Shown here piece by piece: positions 1-7,847 of a stretch of 21,416 bases of DNA. Source of the DNA: a bacterium. Lineage in GTDB: Bacteria; Patescibacteriota; Gracilibacteria; UBA1369; GCA-2718715. The translations under genes and the position numbers were made by a program. The stretch covers positions 1 to 21,416 of the forward strand of contig JAUHYY010000004.1 of the NCBI GenBank assembly GCA_030426295.1. Direction: 5' to 3'. The notes below the pieces were generated by a model. That model did not search any database. It had not been told where the DNA came from and was given only the letters and a program-made list of their open reading frames with translations. The first letter of the stretch is position 1, and the number at the start of each line of letters is the position of its first letter.

Positions 1-1
1 C

Positions 2-1282
2 GCTGTAGTACTACAAGCTTCTAAACAAGTACGTGAAGGACTATTCGTAGCTTCAACTGGTAACTTCCTAACTATCCCTGTTTCAGACGAAATCCTAGGA
101 AGAGTTGTAGATCCACTAGGTAAACCTCTAGACGGTAAAGGTGAATACAAAGCTGACAAACACATGAAACACGAAGATCAAGCTCCAGACGTAATGGCTC
201 GTAAATCAGTTCACCAACCAGTACAAACAGGTATCGTAGCTATCGATGCTCTAGTACCAATTGGTAGAGGTCAACGTGAGCTTATCATCGGTGACAGACA
301 AACTGGTAAAACTGCAGTAGCTCTAGATACTATCATCAATCAAAAAAATCAAGACATGGTTTGTGTATACGTTTCAGTAGCTCAACGTGAAGGTAAAACT
401 GCTCAAGTAGTTAAAACTCTTCAAGAAAAAGGTGCTATGGATTACACAGTTGTAGTTTCTGCTTCTGCTGCTAATTCAGCTGTAATGCAATTCCTTGCTC
501 CTTACGCTGGTGTAGCTATCGCTGAATACTTCATGCACAAAGGTAAAGACGTAGTGATCGTTTATGATGATCTTTCTAAACATGCCGTAGCTTACCGTGA
601 GATGTCTCTTCTACTGCGTCGTCCACCAGGTCGTGAAGCTTACCCAGGTGACGTTTTCTACCTACATTCAAGACTACTAGAAAGAGCAGCTAAACTAAAC
701 GATGAAAACGGTGGTGGTTCAATTACAGCTCTACCAATTATCGAAACTCAAGCTAACGATGTATCTGCTTACATCCCAACAAATGTAATTTCTATTACTG
801 ATGGGCAAATCTTCTTACAATCTGACCTTTTCTATAAAGGTGTAAGACCAGCGATCAACGTAGGTATCTCAGTATCTCGTGTAGGTGGTTCAGCTCAAAC
901 AAAGATAATGAAGAAAGTATCAGGTACTGCAAAACTTGATCTAGCTCAATACTACGAACTAGAAGCATTCTCTCAATTCGCATCAGAGTTAGATGAAGCT
1001 ACAAAAGCAAAACTTACTCGTGGTAGAAGAGTTGTAGAAGCTCTTAAGCAAAAACAAAATGATCCACAAGCTCTATGGCAAGAAGTAATGGTACTTTACG
1101 CTGCATCTAAAGGATACTTAGACAATGTTCCAGCAGAAGAAGTACAAAACAAAGTTAAATCATTCTTTGCTCTTGTTGAATCTTCACACCAAGAACTTGT
1201 AAAGAAAATCCAAGAAGAAAAAGCTCTTTCAGACGAAATTGAAGAAGGTATGAAGAAAGTTATCGAAGGATTCTTCTCATAA
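2..1282 (+). CDS. atpA: ATP synthase F1 subunit alpha (5' partial)
   Basis: Alpha subunit of the F1 catalytic head of the membrane ATP synthase; it binds nucleotide at non-catalytic sites and forms the alpha3beta3 ring. The frame is open from base 2 of the window, so the first ATG at 164 is internal. Upstream in-frame sequence includes the family stretch EILGRVVDPLGKPLDGKG. The Walker A motif GDRQTGKT follows shortly after that ATG, then the conserved RRPPGREAYPGDVFYLHSRLLERA block and, near the C-terminus, a helical region rich in Lys and Glu. About 426 residues are present against roughly 500-550 for the family, so only the N-terminal beta-barrel is missing. It is followed by atpG, atpD and atpC on the same strand, the standard order. 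Identification is secure. Confidence 0.98.
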   Translation, partial: AVVLQASKQVREGLFVASTGNFLTIPVSDEILGRVVDPLGKPLDGKGEYKADKHMKHEDQAPDVMARKSVHQPVQTGIVAIDALVPIGRGQRELIIGDRQTGKTAVALDTIINQKNQDMVCVYVSVAQREGKTAQVVKTLQEKGAMDYTVVVSASAANSAVMQFLAPYAGVAIAEYFMHKGKDVVIVYDDLSKHAVAYREMSLLLRRPPGREAYPGDVFYLHSRLLERAAKLNDENGGGSITALPIIETQANDVSAYIPTNVISITDGQIFLQSDLFYKGVRPAINVGISVSRVGGSAQTKIMKKVSGTAKLDLAQYYELEAFSQFASELDEATKAKLTRGRRVVEALKQKQNDPQALWQEVMVLYAASKGYLDNVPAEEVQNKVKSFFALVESSHQELVKKIQEEKALSDEIEEGMKKVIEGFFS

Positions 1283-1321
1283 GAATTACTGTTAATCTTA
1301 ATATTAAACTTAAAATAACCA

Positions 1322-2227
1322 ATGTCATTACTAGAGATTAAGAAAAAAATCGGAAGTGTAAAAAACACTAAAAAGATTACAAAAGCTATGCAATTAGTAG
1401 CTGCTAGTAAAATGCAAAAGTTCCAAAAAAAGGCACTTTCAAGCAGAGGTTATGTAAAAGAATTACTTGGAATCTTAAGCCAAAACATTTCTTCTGATAC
1501 AGAAACTATCTATACAGAGGAAAGAACTGAAGGTCCTACTTTATTTGTAATCTATACATCAGATAAAGGTCTATGTGGAGCGCTTAATACAAAACTATTA
1601 AACACTCTATTCCGATCAGATAAGTGGAACAATACCTCAGACAAATTACTAATTACTATAGGTAAAAAGGCTTCAGAATTTGCTAAAAACAACAAAATTG
1701 ATGTAGCTGAAAGATTCATCGGTATTCCAGAAAATATAAATGACTTAGAAGCTCTGGAAGTAGTAGACAAGATCTTAACTTACTGGAGAGAAAATAAATG
1801 TTCTGAGATCGTATTCACTGCTCCTCACTACAAAAATTCTTTCACTAACTACCCTGTTCAAAAGCAATTCCTGCCAATGAACAAAGAAATGCTAGAAACT
1901 CACATGGGATTAGATGAAGAAATGCCTGAGGATGATGAAATGATCAATCTTAATAAAGCAGACACATTCATGTTATTCAATCCATCTGCTGAAGATGTTG
2001 CTGAAAGACTCCACGAACAAATTGTTCAAGGACTATTCTTACAAGCTTTCTTAGAACTTAAAGCAGCCGAATACTCAAGTAGAATGCTTGCAATGAATAA
2101 CGCTACTGAAGCTGCTGATAAGATGATTGACGATCTAACACTTACATTCAATAAAGCTCGTCAACAAGCAATTACACAAGAACTTGCTGAGCTTATCGGT
2201 GCAAGTGCAGCAGTTGAAAATAATTAA
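1322..2227 (+). CDS. atpG: ATP synthase F1 subunit gamma
   Basis: Central rotor shaft of F1, coupling proton flow through F0 to catalysis in the alpha/beta ring. The 301 residues match family length. The two diagnostic coiled-coil ends are present: the N-terminus contains IKKKIGSVKNTKKITKAMQL and the C-terminus contains SRMLAMNNATEAADKMIDDL followed by a helix with RQQAITQELAEL. The middle carries the nucleotide-like fold with SDKGLCGALN. An acidic stretch around residues 190-210 (EEMPEDDE) looks like a lineage-specific insertion. It starts 39 bases after atpA with an AT-rich spacer and no Shine-Dalgarno motif. It belongs to the atp operon. Confidence 0.97.
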   Translation: MSLLEIKKKIGSVKNTKKITKAMQLVAASKMQKFQKKALSSRGYVKELLGILSQNISSDTETIYTEERTEGPTLFVIYTSDKGLCGALNTKLLNTLFRSDKWNNTSDKLLITIGKKASEFAKNNKIDVAERFIGIPENINDLEALEVVDKILTYWRENKCSEIVFTAPHYKNSFTNYPVQKQFLPMNKEMLETHMGLDEEMPEDDEMINLNKADTFMLFNPSAEDVAERLHEQIVQGLFLQAFLELKAAEYSSRMLAMNNATEAADKMIDDLTLTFNKARQQAITQELAELIGASAAVENN

Positions 2228-2280
2228 TAGCAAATGGCTAATAGCCTTAAATAAATAATCAAAAATTAATAATCAATACT

Positions 2281-3678
2281 ATGAGTAAGACACTACCAAA
2301 AGGAAAAATCGCACGGATTATCGGTGTGGTAGTAGACGTTTACTTCCCTGATCACACTCCAGATCAGCTAAACGCTCTACATGTAGAAAATGGAGACGAA
2401 ACTGTAACTCTCGAAGTTCAAGCCCATCTAGGTAATGGCCTAGTTAGATCAGTTGCAATGTCATCTACTGACGGTCTATCAATCGATCAAGAAGTAGTAG
2501 ACAGTGGAAAAGCAATCGAAGTACCAGTTGGAGAAGTTGCACTTGGACGTGTATTTAACGTTACTGGTGACGCTATAGATGGAAAAGGAGAAATTGGTAA
2601 AGACGTAGAAAGAAGAGAAATCCATGCTGCTCCACCTTCATTCACTGATCAAAACCCAACAGTTGAAATTTTCGAAACTGGTATTAAAGTAATCGACCTT
2701 CTTTGCCCGTTCATTAAGGGTGGTAAAGTAGCTCTATTCGGTGGTGCCGGTGTAGGTAAAACTGTATTGATGCAAGAGTTAATCCATAACGTGGCTATGG
2801 GTCATGGTGGTTACTCTGTATTCGCGGGTGTAGGAGAAAGAACTCGTGAAGGTAATGATCTTATTCATGAAATGACAGACTCTGGAGTAATCGACAAACT
2901 AGCTATGGTGTTCGGACAAATGAACGAGCCACCAGGAGCACGTATGAGAGTAGCTCTTACAGGTCTTACTATTGCTGAAAAATTCAGAGACGAAGGTAAA
3001 GACATGTTGATGTTCATCGATAACATCTTCAGATTCACACAAGCTGGTGCCGAAGTATCTGCCCTACTTGGACGTCTACCTTCAGCTGTAGGTTACCAAC
3101 CAACTCTAGCGACAGACATGGCTGCACTACAAGAACGTATTACATCTACAAAAACTGGATCAATTACTTCAGTACAAGCTGTATACGTACCAGCAGATGA
3201 TCTTACAGATCCTGCTCCAGCTACAACATTCGGTCATCTTGATGCAACAATCGTACTTAACAGAGCACTAGCTTCTCTAGGTATTTACCCAGCTGTAGAT
3301 CCACTAGATTCAAGCTCACTTGCTCTTAAAGAAGATATCGTTGGTGAAGAACACTACGGAGTTGCTACAGGTGTACAACAAATCCTTCAAAAATATAAAG
3401 AGCTACAAGACGTTATCGCGATCCTAGGTATGGATGAACTTTCTGAAGAAGATAAACAAGCTGTTTACAGAGCTAGAAAGATTCAAAAATTCCTATCACA
3501 AAACTTCTTCGTTGCTGAACAATTCACTGGTACTCCAGGTCAATACATAAAAGCCGAAGACACAGTTAAAGGATTCAAAGAAATTCTTGAAGGTAAATAC
3601 GATCACATCGATGAAGCTCACTTCTACCTAGCAGGAACAATCGAAGAAGTAGTTGAAAGACATAACAATTCTAAATAA
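2281..3678 (+). CDS. atpD: ATP synthase F1 subunit beta
   Basis: Catalytic subunit of F1, where ADP is phosphorylated or ATP hydrolysed. The 465 residues match family length. The Walker A motif GGAGVGKT is at residues 154-161, the region GERTREGNDL contains the catalytic glutamate, the Walker B region reads MLMFIDNIFRFTQAG, and the C-terminal domain has the DELSEED motif that contacts the epsilon and gamma subunits. There is no sign of degeneration. It starts 53 bases after atpG, again without a Shine-Dalgarno sequence. Its TAA stop shares one base with the ATG of atpC (TAATG), which suggests translational coupling. Confidence 0.98.
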   Translation: MSKTLPKGKIARIIGVVVDVYFPDHTPDQLNALHVENGDETVTLEVQAHLGNGLVRSVAMSSTDGLSIDQEVVDSGKAIEVPVGEVALGRVFNVTGDAIDGKGEIGKDVERREIHAAPPSFTDQNPTVEIFETGIKVIDLLCPFIKGGKVALFGGAGVGKTVLMQELIHNVAMGHGGYSVFAGVGERTREGNDLIHEMTDSGVIDKLAMVFGQMNEPPGARMRVALTGLTIAEKFRDEGKDMLMFIDNIFRFTQAGAEVSALLGRLPSAVGYQPTLATDMAALQERITSTKTGSITSVQAVYVPADDLTDPAPATTFGHLDATIVLNRALASLGIYPAVDPLDSSSLALKEDIVGEEHYGVATGVQQILQKYKELQDVIAILGMDELSEEDKQAVYRARKIQKFLSQNFFVAEQFTGTPGQYIKAEDTVKGFKEILEGKYDHIDEAHFYLAGTIEEVVERHNNSK

Positions 3679-4076
3679 TGAAGACATTCAAACTTACAGT
3701 TAGAACTCCAGAAAACGAAGTATTCGTTGGAGAAGCAACTTCAATCAGACTTCGAGCAGAAAATGGACAAATGCAAGTATTCGCAAACCATGCGTCTATT
3801 ACAGCAAGTATCCTTTTCTCAAAAATAATTATCGATACTGAAAACGGTGAAGAAGCGTTCGTAGCTAGAAGAGGAATGTTCGCATTCGATAATAAAACTA
3901 ACTCAGCTACCCTACTCGCGTTCTACTGTGAACACGAAAAAGAACTAGATGCTAAAACAGCAGAAGACTATCTTAAGTTCATCGAAGAACAACTAGCGAA
4001 AGGCGAAGACATGAGTCAGTTCCAATTAGTTTATCTAGAAGACGAAAGACTAGCAGTGCAAAAACAACTGCAATAA
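3678..4076 (+). CDS. atpC: ATP synthase F1 subunit epsilon
   Basis: Small regulatory stalk subunit that sits with gamma at the foot of F1 and can inhibit ATP hydrolysis. The 132 residues fit the family. The N-terminal beta-sandwich begins KLTVRTPENEVFVGEATSIRL and is followed by the ENGQMQVFANHASI segment typical of epsilon. The C-terminal part is predicted helical. The start overlaps the atpD stop by one base. It is the last gene of the operon; a terminator follows 20 bases downstream. Sequence conservation in this family is low, so the call rests on position as well as on the N-terminal motif. Confidence 0.94.
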   Translation: MKTFKLTVRTPENEVFVGEATSIRLRAENGQMQVFANHASITASILFSKIIIDTENGEEAFVARRGMFAFDNKTNSATLLAFYCEHEKELDAKTAEDYLKFIEEQLAKGEDMSQFQLVYLEDERLAVQKQLQ

Positions 4077-4095
4077 ACTACAACCCAAAACAAAG

Positions 4096-4125
4096 AAAAA
4101 GCCTCGAATCACTTGGGGCTTTTTT
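4096..4125. terminator. Bidirectional intrinsic terminator
   Basis: Stem GCCTC/GGGGC (with one G-T pair) around a nine-base loop, flanked by AAAAA on the left and TTTTTT on the right. The A and T tracts extend the stem and give a U tract on either strand. It lies between the convergent atp operon (+) and the gene ending at 4137 (-), so it can end both transcripts. Confidence 0.85.
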
Positions 4126-4136
4126 GTTATAAAAGC

Positions 4137-4955
4137 TTAAAAATCAACTTGATCAACTTCTCGAATTTCTATTTGATCAAGCTGACTTAAACTAAGAGAT
4201 CCATACCCATCTTTAACACCTCTTGAGTAAGACATAATTAAAACATTTTTAGCAGTACTTCTACTTAAAAAGTCTGGAATCAACTTGTGTCTATTTCCAT
4301 AAACAGCTCTTCTAAAGAACTCCTCTAAAACAGTTTTTAATTCTCCCTGAGCATCGAAATAGACTACTTTATGTGGATAACTCAACCCTGACTCTGGATC
4401 ATTATCAAAATCATTCATACTAAGCCCAAGCTCCTTTAGACGATCAATTATCCGTAATATCCTATTAACTATATTTCTATTTGGACGACTCAAGGCAACA
4501 CCTCCATCACTTAATTTTCGTAACCCTACAGAACCAATATTATGAAGTCCAATCATTAAGTTTTGTATTTCATCATCATTCAACGGTGTCTCAGGTGCTT
4601 TAGGAACTACTCTTTCTACATACATACTTACATGTTGTTTTTCTTGTTCAAGACGTGCTCTAGCTTGATCTCTCTGCAGCTTTTTAAAAAGCAAACTACT
4701 CTCATATGTTAAACATACTCCTTTTATACTTGAAGCTAACTTTCTATGATTCCCCATAACAACAAGAAGATCTCCATTTTCGCTTAATATTAAAGGGTAT
4801 TCCTCCTCATCACAGATAACCCTAAACTCTACATCAGGATTTTGTTCCATAAAATACTTAACTAGAAAATCACTTGCTGCACCTGTTGGCATTCGTCCTA
4901 AAGCCAACAACTCATGAGCTTGATCAGTTCCATCTGGTCTATCTATACGAGACAT
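4137..4955 (-). CDS. Conserved-looking hypothetical protein, 272 aa
   Basis: I do not recognise a family. The product is soluble, with no signal peptide or membrane segment. It is rich in charged residues: an N-terminal part with FRVICDEEEYPLILSENGDL, a Lys/Arg/Glu-rich helix near residues 85-110 (LQRDQARARLEQEKQHV), and a C-terminal part ending IEIREVDQVDF. The open frame extends to a GTG at 4988, but that GTG lies within a good -10 element, so the ATG at 4955 is the more likely start. It lies 66 bases downstream of lpd on the same strand and has its own apparent promoter, so it may be transcribed both with the lipoate operon and alone. Function unknown. Confidence 0.75.
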   Translation of the reverse strand: MSRIDRPDGTDQAHELLALGRMPTGAASDFLVKYFMEQNPDVEFRVICDEEEYPLILSENGDLLVVMGNHRKLASSIKGVCLTYESSLLFKKLQRDQARARLEQEKQHVSMYVERVVPKAPETPLNDDEIQNLMIGLHNIGSVGLRKLSDGGVALSRPNRNIVNRILRIIDRLKELGLSMNDFDNDPESGLSYPHKVVYFDAQGELKTVLEEFFRRAVYGNRHKLIPDFLSRSTAKNVLIMSYSRGVKDGYGSLSLSQLDQIEIREVDQVDF

Positions 4956-4980
4956 AATTTTTAATTTCAAAGGATTAAAA

Positions 4981-5008
4981 ATTATCACACTGATTGACTA
5001 ATTGTAAA
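4981..5008 (-). promoter_or_regulatory. Promoter for the gene ending at 4137
   Basis: On the minus strand a -35 TTTACA (5003-5008) is separated by 16 bases from a -10 GATAAT (4981-4986). The predicted transcription start leaves a leader of about 18 bases before the ATG at 4955. Confidence 0.55.
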
Positions 5009-5021
5009 CTGTCTAGTTGGA

Positions 5022-6380
5022 TTATTTACTTGCACAGTCATGCAATGCTGCTTTAATCACTTCTGCAATAACAGGATGCCCCCAGACCTTTCTTAGCCAC
5101 TCTGTAACAGTGAAATCATGCATGACTGGAATAACTGCTCCATGAATAATCTCTGTCGCTTGTGGGCCAATTATATGCATCCCAAGAACTTGGTCAGTAG
5201 TTTTATCAGCAATTACTTTACAGAACCCTCGAGTATCTCCCTTAATGACGGCTTTACCATTTACCATAAACTGAACTTTACCAACTTTGTAATCAATTCC
5301 TTTTTCAACACATTCTTTTTCAGAAAGTCCACAAGTTGCGACCTCTGGATCACAGAAAACCACATCTGGAAAATTCGAATAATCTATAAGTAAATCTTCA
5401 AGCCCTTCACCAATAATATGAGCTGCAACAATTTGCCCTTCTCTTTCAGCTCCATACGCACTTCCAGACATTCCATTAACATCCCCTATTGCATAAACAT
5501 TCTCAAGCGAAGTCTCAAGATACTGATTAACTTTAACTCTTGGTCCATCTTTCTCAAGCCCTTCAATTTTCACATAGTCAGTATTTGGAACCATTCCAAT
5601 TGCACTCAATACTTTCTCAACCTCAATTTCTTCACCATTCTGCAATTTAACTTTAAGCATCTCACCTGATGGATCAATCGACTCAACAGTAGTTTCAAGA
5701 TGACAGTTAATTCCATCCCGCTTAAAGCTCTTAACAAGTTCGTCTCCTAAATCATCATCGAAAATATTCAGAAATCTTGGAGATAAATCTAAAATATGAA
5801 CCTCTACATCAAACGTTCTAAAGAAAGTAGCAAACTCAGTTCCAACCGGACCACCCCCAACAATCAAAATAGATTTCGGGAACTGCTTAAGTCCAAAAAT
5901 ATTATCAGATACAAGGAACCTTTCATCATCTTCAATATAACCTGGGAACCTTCTAGCATCACCACCAGTTGCAAGCACAACCTTATCAGCTTCATAAATT
6001 TCATCGCCAACTTTAACTTTCCCGTTATCAACAAGCTCACCAAATCCTTCTAAAATATCTACCCCGTCTTTCTTAAGTAAAAATGTAAGCCCTTTTCGTA
6101 GCTTCTCCATAATCTGTGCACGTTTTTCAATCATAGCATCAAAATCAAAACCAGGGACATCCTGACAGAAACGAATCCCATACTCTTTAATCTTCTTACC
6201 AGTTCTAAACATCTCAGCACTATAAAGCATTGTTTTAGCTGGAATACACCCTCTATTCAAACAAATACCACCTACCTGCCGATACTCAACAATAGCAACT
6301 TTTTTACCAGCTCGAGCAAGCTCTCTTGCACATTCTGATCCACCAGGACCAGCACCTATAACAATAACGTCGTACTTCAT
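5022..6380 (-). CDS. lpd: Dihydrolipoamide dehydrogenase (E3)
   Basis: FAD-dependent disulfide oxidoreductase that reoxidises the dihydrolipoyl group of lipoylated carrier proteins (2-oxoacid dehydrogenase E2 or glycine-cleavage H protein) using NAD+. Starting at the ATG at 6380 it is 452 residues. The FAD Rossmann motif GAGPGG is at residues 9-14. The redox-active pair Cys40/Cys45 sits in GGICLNRGCIPAK. A second nucleotide-binding motif reads ILIVGGGPVGTEFA, and VYAIGDVNG precedes the dimer interface. The C-terminal WGHPVIAE supplies the His-Glu dyad of the active site. An in-frame TTG at 6404 is an unlikely start. It follows lplA by 54 bases in the same operon, which supports lipoamide over glutathione or mercury as substrate. 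No E1, E2 or GcvH gene is in this window. Confidence 0.93.
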   Translation of the reverse strand: MKYDVIVIGAGPGGSECARELARAGKKVAIVEYRQVGGICLNRGCIPAKTMLYSAEMFRTGKKIKEYGIRFCQDVPGFDFDAMIEKRAQIMEKLRKGLTFLLKKDGVDILEGFGELVDNGKVKVGDEIYEADKVVLATGGDARRFPGYIEDDERFLVSDNIFGLKQFPKSILIVGGGPVGTEFATFFRTFDVEVHILDLSPRFLNIFDDDLGDELVKSFKRDGINCHLETTVESIDPSGEMLKVKLQNGEEIEVEKVLSAIGMVPNTDYVKIEGLEKDGPRVKVNQYLETSLENVYAIGDVNGMSGSAYGAEREGQIVAAHIIGEGLEDLLIDYSNFPDVVFCDPEVATCGLSEKECVEKGIDYKVGKVQFMVNGKAVIKGDTRGFCKVIADKTTDQVLGMHIIGPQATEIIHGAVIPVMHDFTVTEWLRKVWGHPVIAEVIKAALHDCASK

Positions 6381-6434
6381 ATTTTGATGTTTAAACTTGG
6401 GCAAAAGTCTACATCAACTAAGTAAAATCAACAA

Positions 6435-7193
6435 TTACATTTTAAACAGCCAGTCTTCATTACTATACTTTTCTTCAGCATATTTTCTAGCAAGTGCATC
6501 TTCTTGATCAGTAACCTCTGACTCAACAAACTCAACCTTATCAAAGAATCTTTTAAATCCTCTCTCAAATACACCAACAGCTTCATCAAAACTAAATTCT
6601 CGCCCAAGTTGACTACTCAAACTAGTAACACGTTCTTTAACAGTAGCAATCATCTTATCTTTAATTTTTTCATTTGGGATCAACAACAACTCAAACATCT
6701 TATCAACATCAACACTTAAAAGAATTGTTCCATGCTGTAAAATCACTCCCCCTTTACGAGTTTGTGCATTACCCGAAACTTTCTTGCCTCCAACAATAAG
6801 ATCATTCAAAGGAACAAATTGAATATCAATTCCTAAATCTTTTCCTCCTTCAATAATACCTCCGCAAATATCTTCATAACTCTCTAAAATCGGTTTTCGA
6901 ACAAGCTCATTTTCAATAGGAATCATAAAACTATACGTCAGCTCTTGATCATGAAAAACAGCACCACCACCAGTAATACGCCTCACAATATCTATTCCAT
7001 ATTCTTTACACTTAGAAGTATCTACCTCTTCTTGCATCTTCTGAAAATACCCAATCGAAATAGCCGCTGGATCCCATCCATAAAATTTCAAAACCGGATC
7101 ACCACCATTCGCAACACCCTCACTCAAAGCCTGATCAAGCCCCATATTATAGTAAGCAGAATTATGCCCAGTTTTTAAAAGTCTAACCTTCAT
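6435..7193 (-). CDS. lplA: Lipoate-protein ligase A, catalytic subunit (no C-terminal domain)
   Basis: Activates lipoate with ATP and transfers it to a lysine of a carrier domain. It is 252 residues, the size of the catalytic domain alone; single-chain enzymes of the E. coli type are about 330-340. Motifs: RRITGGGAVFHDQELTYS at residues 71-88, which forms the lipoyl-AMP pocket, and GGKKVSGNAQ at 135-144, where Lys138 matches the catalytic lysine. The stretch GGVILQHGTILL follows. The missing C-terminal domain is supplied by the separate small gene just upstream (7197-7457), with a gap of three bases. The arrangement matches the bipartite LplA/LplB ligase known from Thermoplasma. An octanoyltransferase of the LipM type is a less likely alternative. 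Confidence 0.9.
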   Translation of the reverse strand: MKVRLLKTGHNSAYYNMGLDQALSEGVANGGDPVLKFYGWDPAAISIGYFQKMQEEVDTSKCKEYGIDIVRRITGGGAVFHDQELTYSFMIPIENELVRKPILESYEDICGGIIEGGKDLGIDIQFVPLNDLIVGGKKVSGNAQTRKGGVILQHGTILLSVDVDKMFELLLIPNEKIKDKMIATVKERVTSLSSQLGREFSFDEAVGVFERGFKRFFDKVEFVESEVTDQEDALARKYAEEKYSNEDWLFKM

Positions 7194-7196
7194 ATC

Positions 7197-7457
7197 TTAA
7201 GTTAAAGCATCATAAATATCTTGAGCTCCAAAACCAAATACTTCGATCCCCTCGCTCATAATAAATTCCGAAAGATTATTCACGAACTGTTCATCTAAAA
7301 TCTTACCTACTAAAAAATCTTGAATCTTCATAACCCCATCTTCAGGATACATAAAAAAATCGCCTCTTATCTCGATACCATTAAGCAAGTTCCCATCTAA
7401 ATGAGCTTTAAGCTTTAGCAGTTTACCACCCGGTACTTTGTAAATAATTTGTTTCAT
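7197..7457 (-). CDS. lplB: Lipoate-protein ligase C-terminal domain subunit (LplB type)
   Basis: The 86 residues match the accessory C-terminal domain of lipoate-protein ligase. It begins with a basic KVPGGKLLKLKAHLDG strand region and contains GIEIRGDFFMYPEDGV, the hallmark GDFF-x-PED segment of this domain, and then KIQDFLVGKIL. In bipartite ligases this subunit is needed for lipoate activation but not for transfer from lipoyl-AMP. It is placed three bases upstream of the catalytic subunit and almost certainly co-translated with it. Its ATG overlaps the zero-frame TGA of the preceding lipoprotein frame (ATGA), or lies 33 bases after that gene's -1-frame stop. Confidence 0.88.
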   Translation of the reverse strand: MKQIIYKVPGGKLLKLKAHLDGNLLNGIEIRGDFFMYPEDGVMKIQDFLVGKILDEQFVNNLSEFIMSEGIEVFGFGAQDIYDALT

Positions 7458-7490
7458 ACGAAATATATTCTAATAGAAAACAATGTTATT

Positions 7491-7753
7491 TTAAATACTT
7501 TCAAAAGACATTTCTGTACAAACCACTTCCTCACATCGAGGAAAATCTTCACACACTTTTTTTCAAAATCTATATAACATCCCCACCCTAAAACATCTCC
7601 ACAAGCATCATGCACATTATTATGCTCCCTAATAACCAAAGGATTAGTATCAAATTGCGTCTCAGTACAAAGTGGATTTTCGTCACAAGACAATTCCTCC
7701 TGAGCCGGACCACATGCTCCGAGCAAAGCTGCTACTAAAACAAAATTCCTCAT
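7491..7753 (-). CDS. Small Cys-rich lipoprotein, probably expressed through a -1 frameshift
   Basis: Unrecognised family. The ATG at 7753 begins a lipoprotein signal, MRNFVLVAALLGACG, with a lipobox-like LLGAC and Cys14 as the lipid site. In frame 0 the protein is sensible up to residue 66 (GWGCYIDFEKK). It then becomes a hydrophobic and basic tail until a TGA at 7454-7456. Shifting by -1 at the A AAA AAG run (7556-7562) instead gives VCEDFPRCEEVVCTEMSFES plus Ile and a TAA at 7491, for a total of 87 residues. This adds three cysteines spaced like those before the shift (CX5C occurs on both sides). The -1 tail therefore looks like the real C-terminus. It is the first gene of the lipoate operon. 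Whether the shift is programmed, a mutation, or a read error in seven A's cannot be told here. Confidence 0.6.
7527..7562 (-). promoter_or_regulatory. Candidate -1 frameshift signal (slippery heptamer plus hairpin)
   Basis: On the minus strand, A AAA AAG (7562 down to 7556) is in the phase needed for a -1 slip, the same heptamer as in E. coli dnaX. Twelve bases later a perfect six-pair stem TTCCTC/GAGGAA (7543-7538 with 7532-7527) closes a five-base loop. The spacer is somewhat longer than the usual 5-9 bases. Confidence 0.45.
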
Positions 7754-7777
7754 AAAATTAATTAAATTAAGGGAATA

Positions 7778-7786
7778 ACCATACCA
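7778..7786 (-). promoter_or_regulatory. Extended -10 element for the lipoprotein/lpl/lpd operon
   Basis: The minus strand reads TGGTATGGT, an extended -10 (TG, one base, TATGGT), about 25 bases before the ATG at 7753. No good -35 is visible. It faces the promoter of the divergent gene at 7848. Confidence 0.35.
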
Positions 7787-7820
7787 CACGAAAATTAAAA
7801 TATTAAAATCCATATAGAAT

Positions 7821-7829
7821 TGGTACTAT
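7821..7829 (+). promoter_or_regulatory. Extended -10 element for the FemAB-type gene
   Basis: TGGTACTAT is an extended -10 (TG, one base, TACTAT) placed to give a leader of about 12 bases before the ATG at 7848. The -35 region is AT-rich and weak. Confidence 0.4.
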
Positions 7830-7847
7830 AGAAAAAAACAAATAGAA

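Noticed and set aside
2236..2246. Small hairpin GGCT-AAT-AGCC between atpG and atpD.
   Set aside because: Only four pairs with a three-base loop and no T tract; too weak to call a terminator or processing site.
4956..4988. GTG start at 4988 for the unknown protein.
   Set aside because: The GTG adjoins and overlaps the GATAAT -10 element; the ATG at 4955 leaves a normal short leader.
5118..6053. Several plus-strand frames of 80-90 codons opposite lpd.
   Set aside because: They lie wholly antisense to a strongly conserved gene and their products are Asn/Ser/Ile-rich without motifs.
6381..6404. TTG start at 6404 for dihydrolipoamide dehydrogenase.
   Set aside because: The ATG at 6380 directly precedes the conserved FAD-binding strand, as in the family; the eight extra residues show no conservation.
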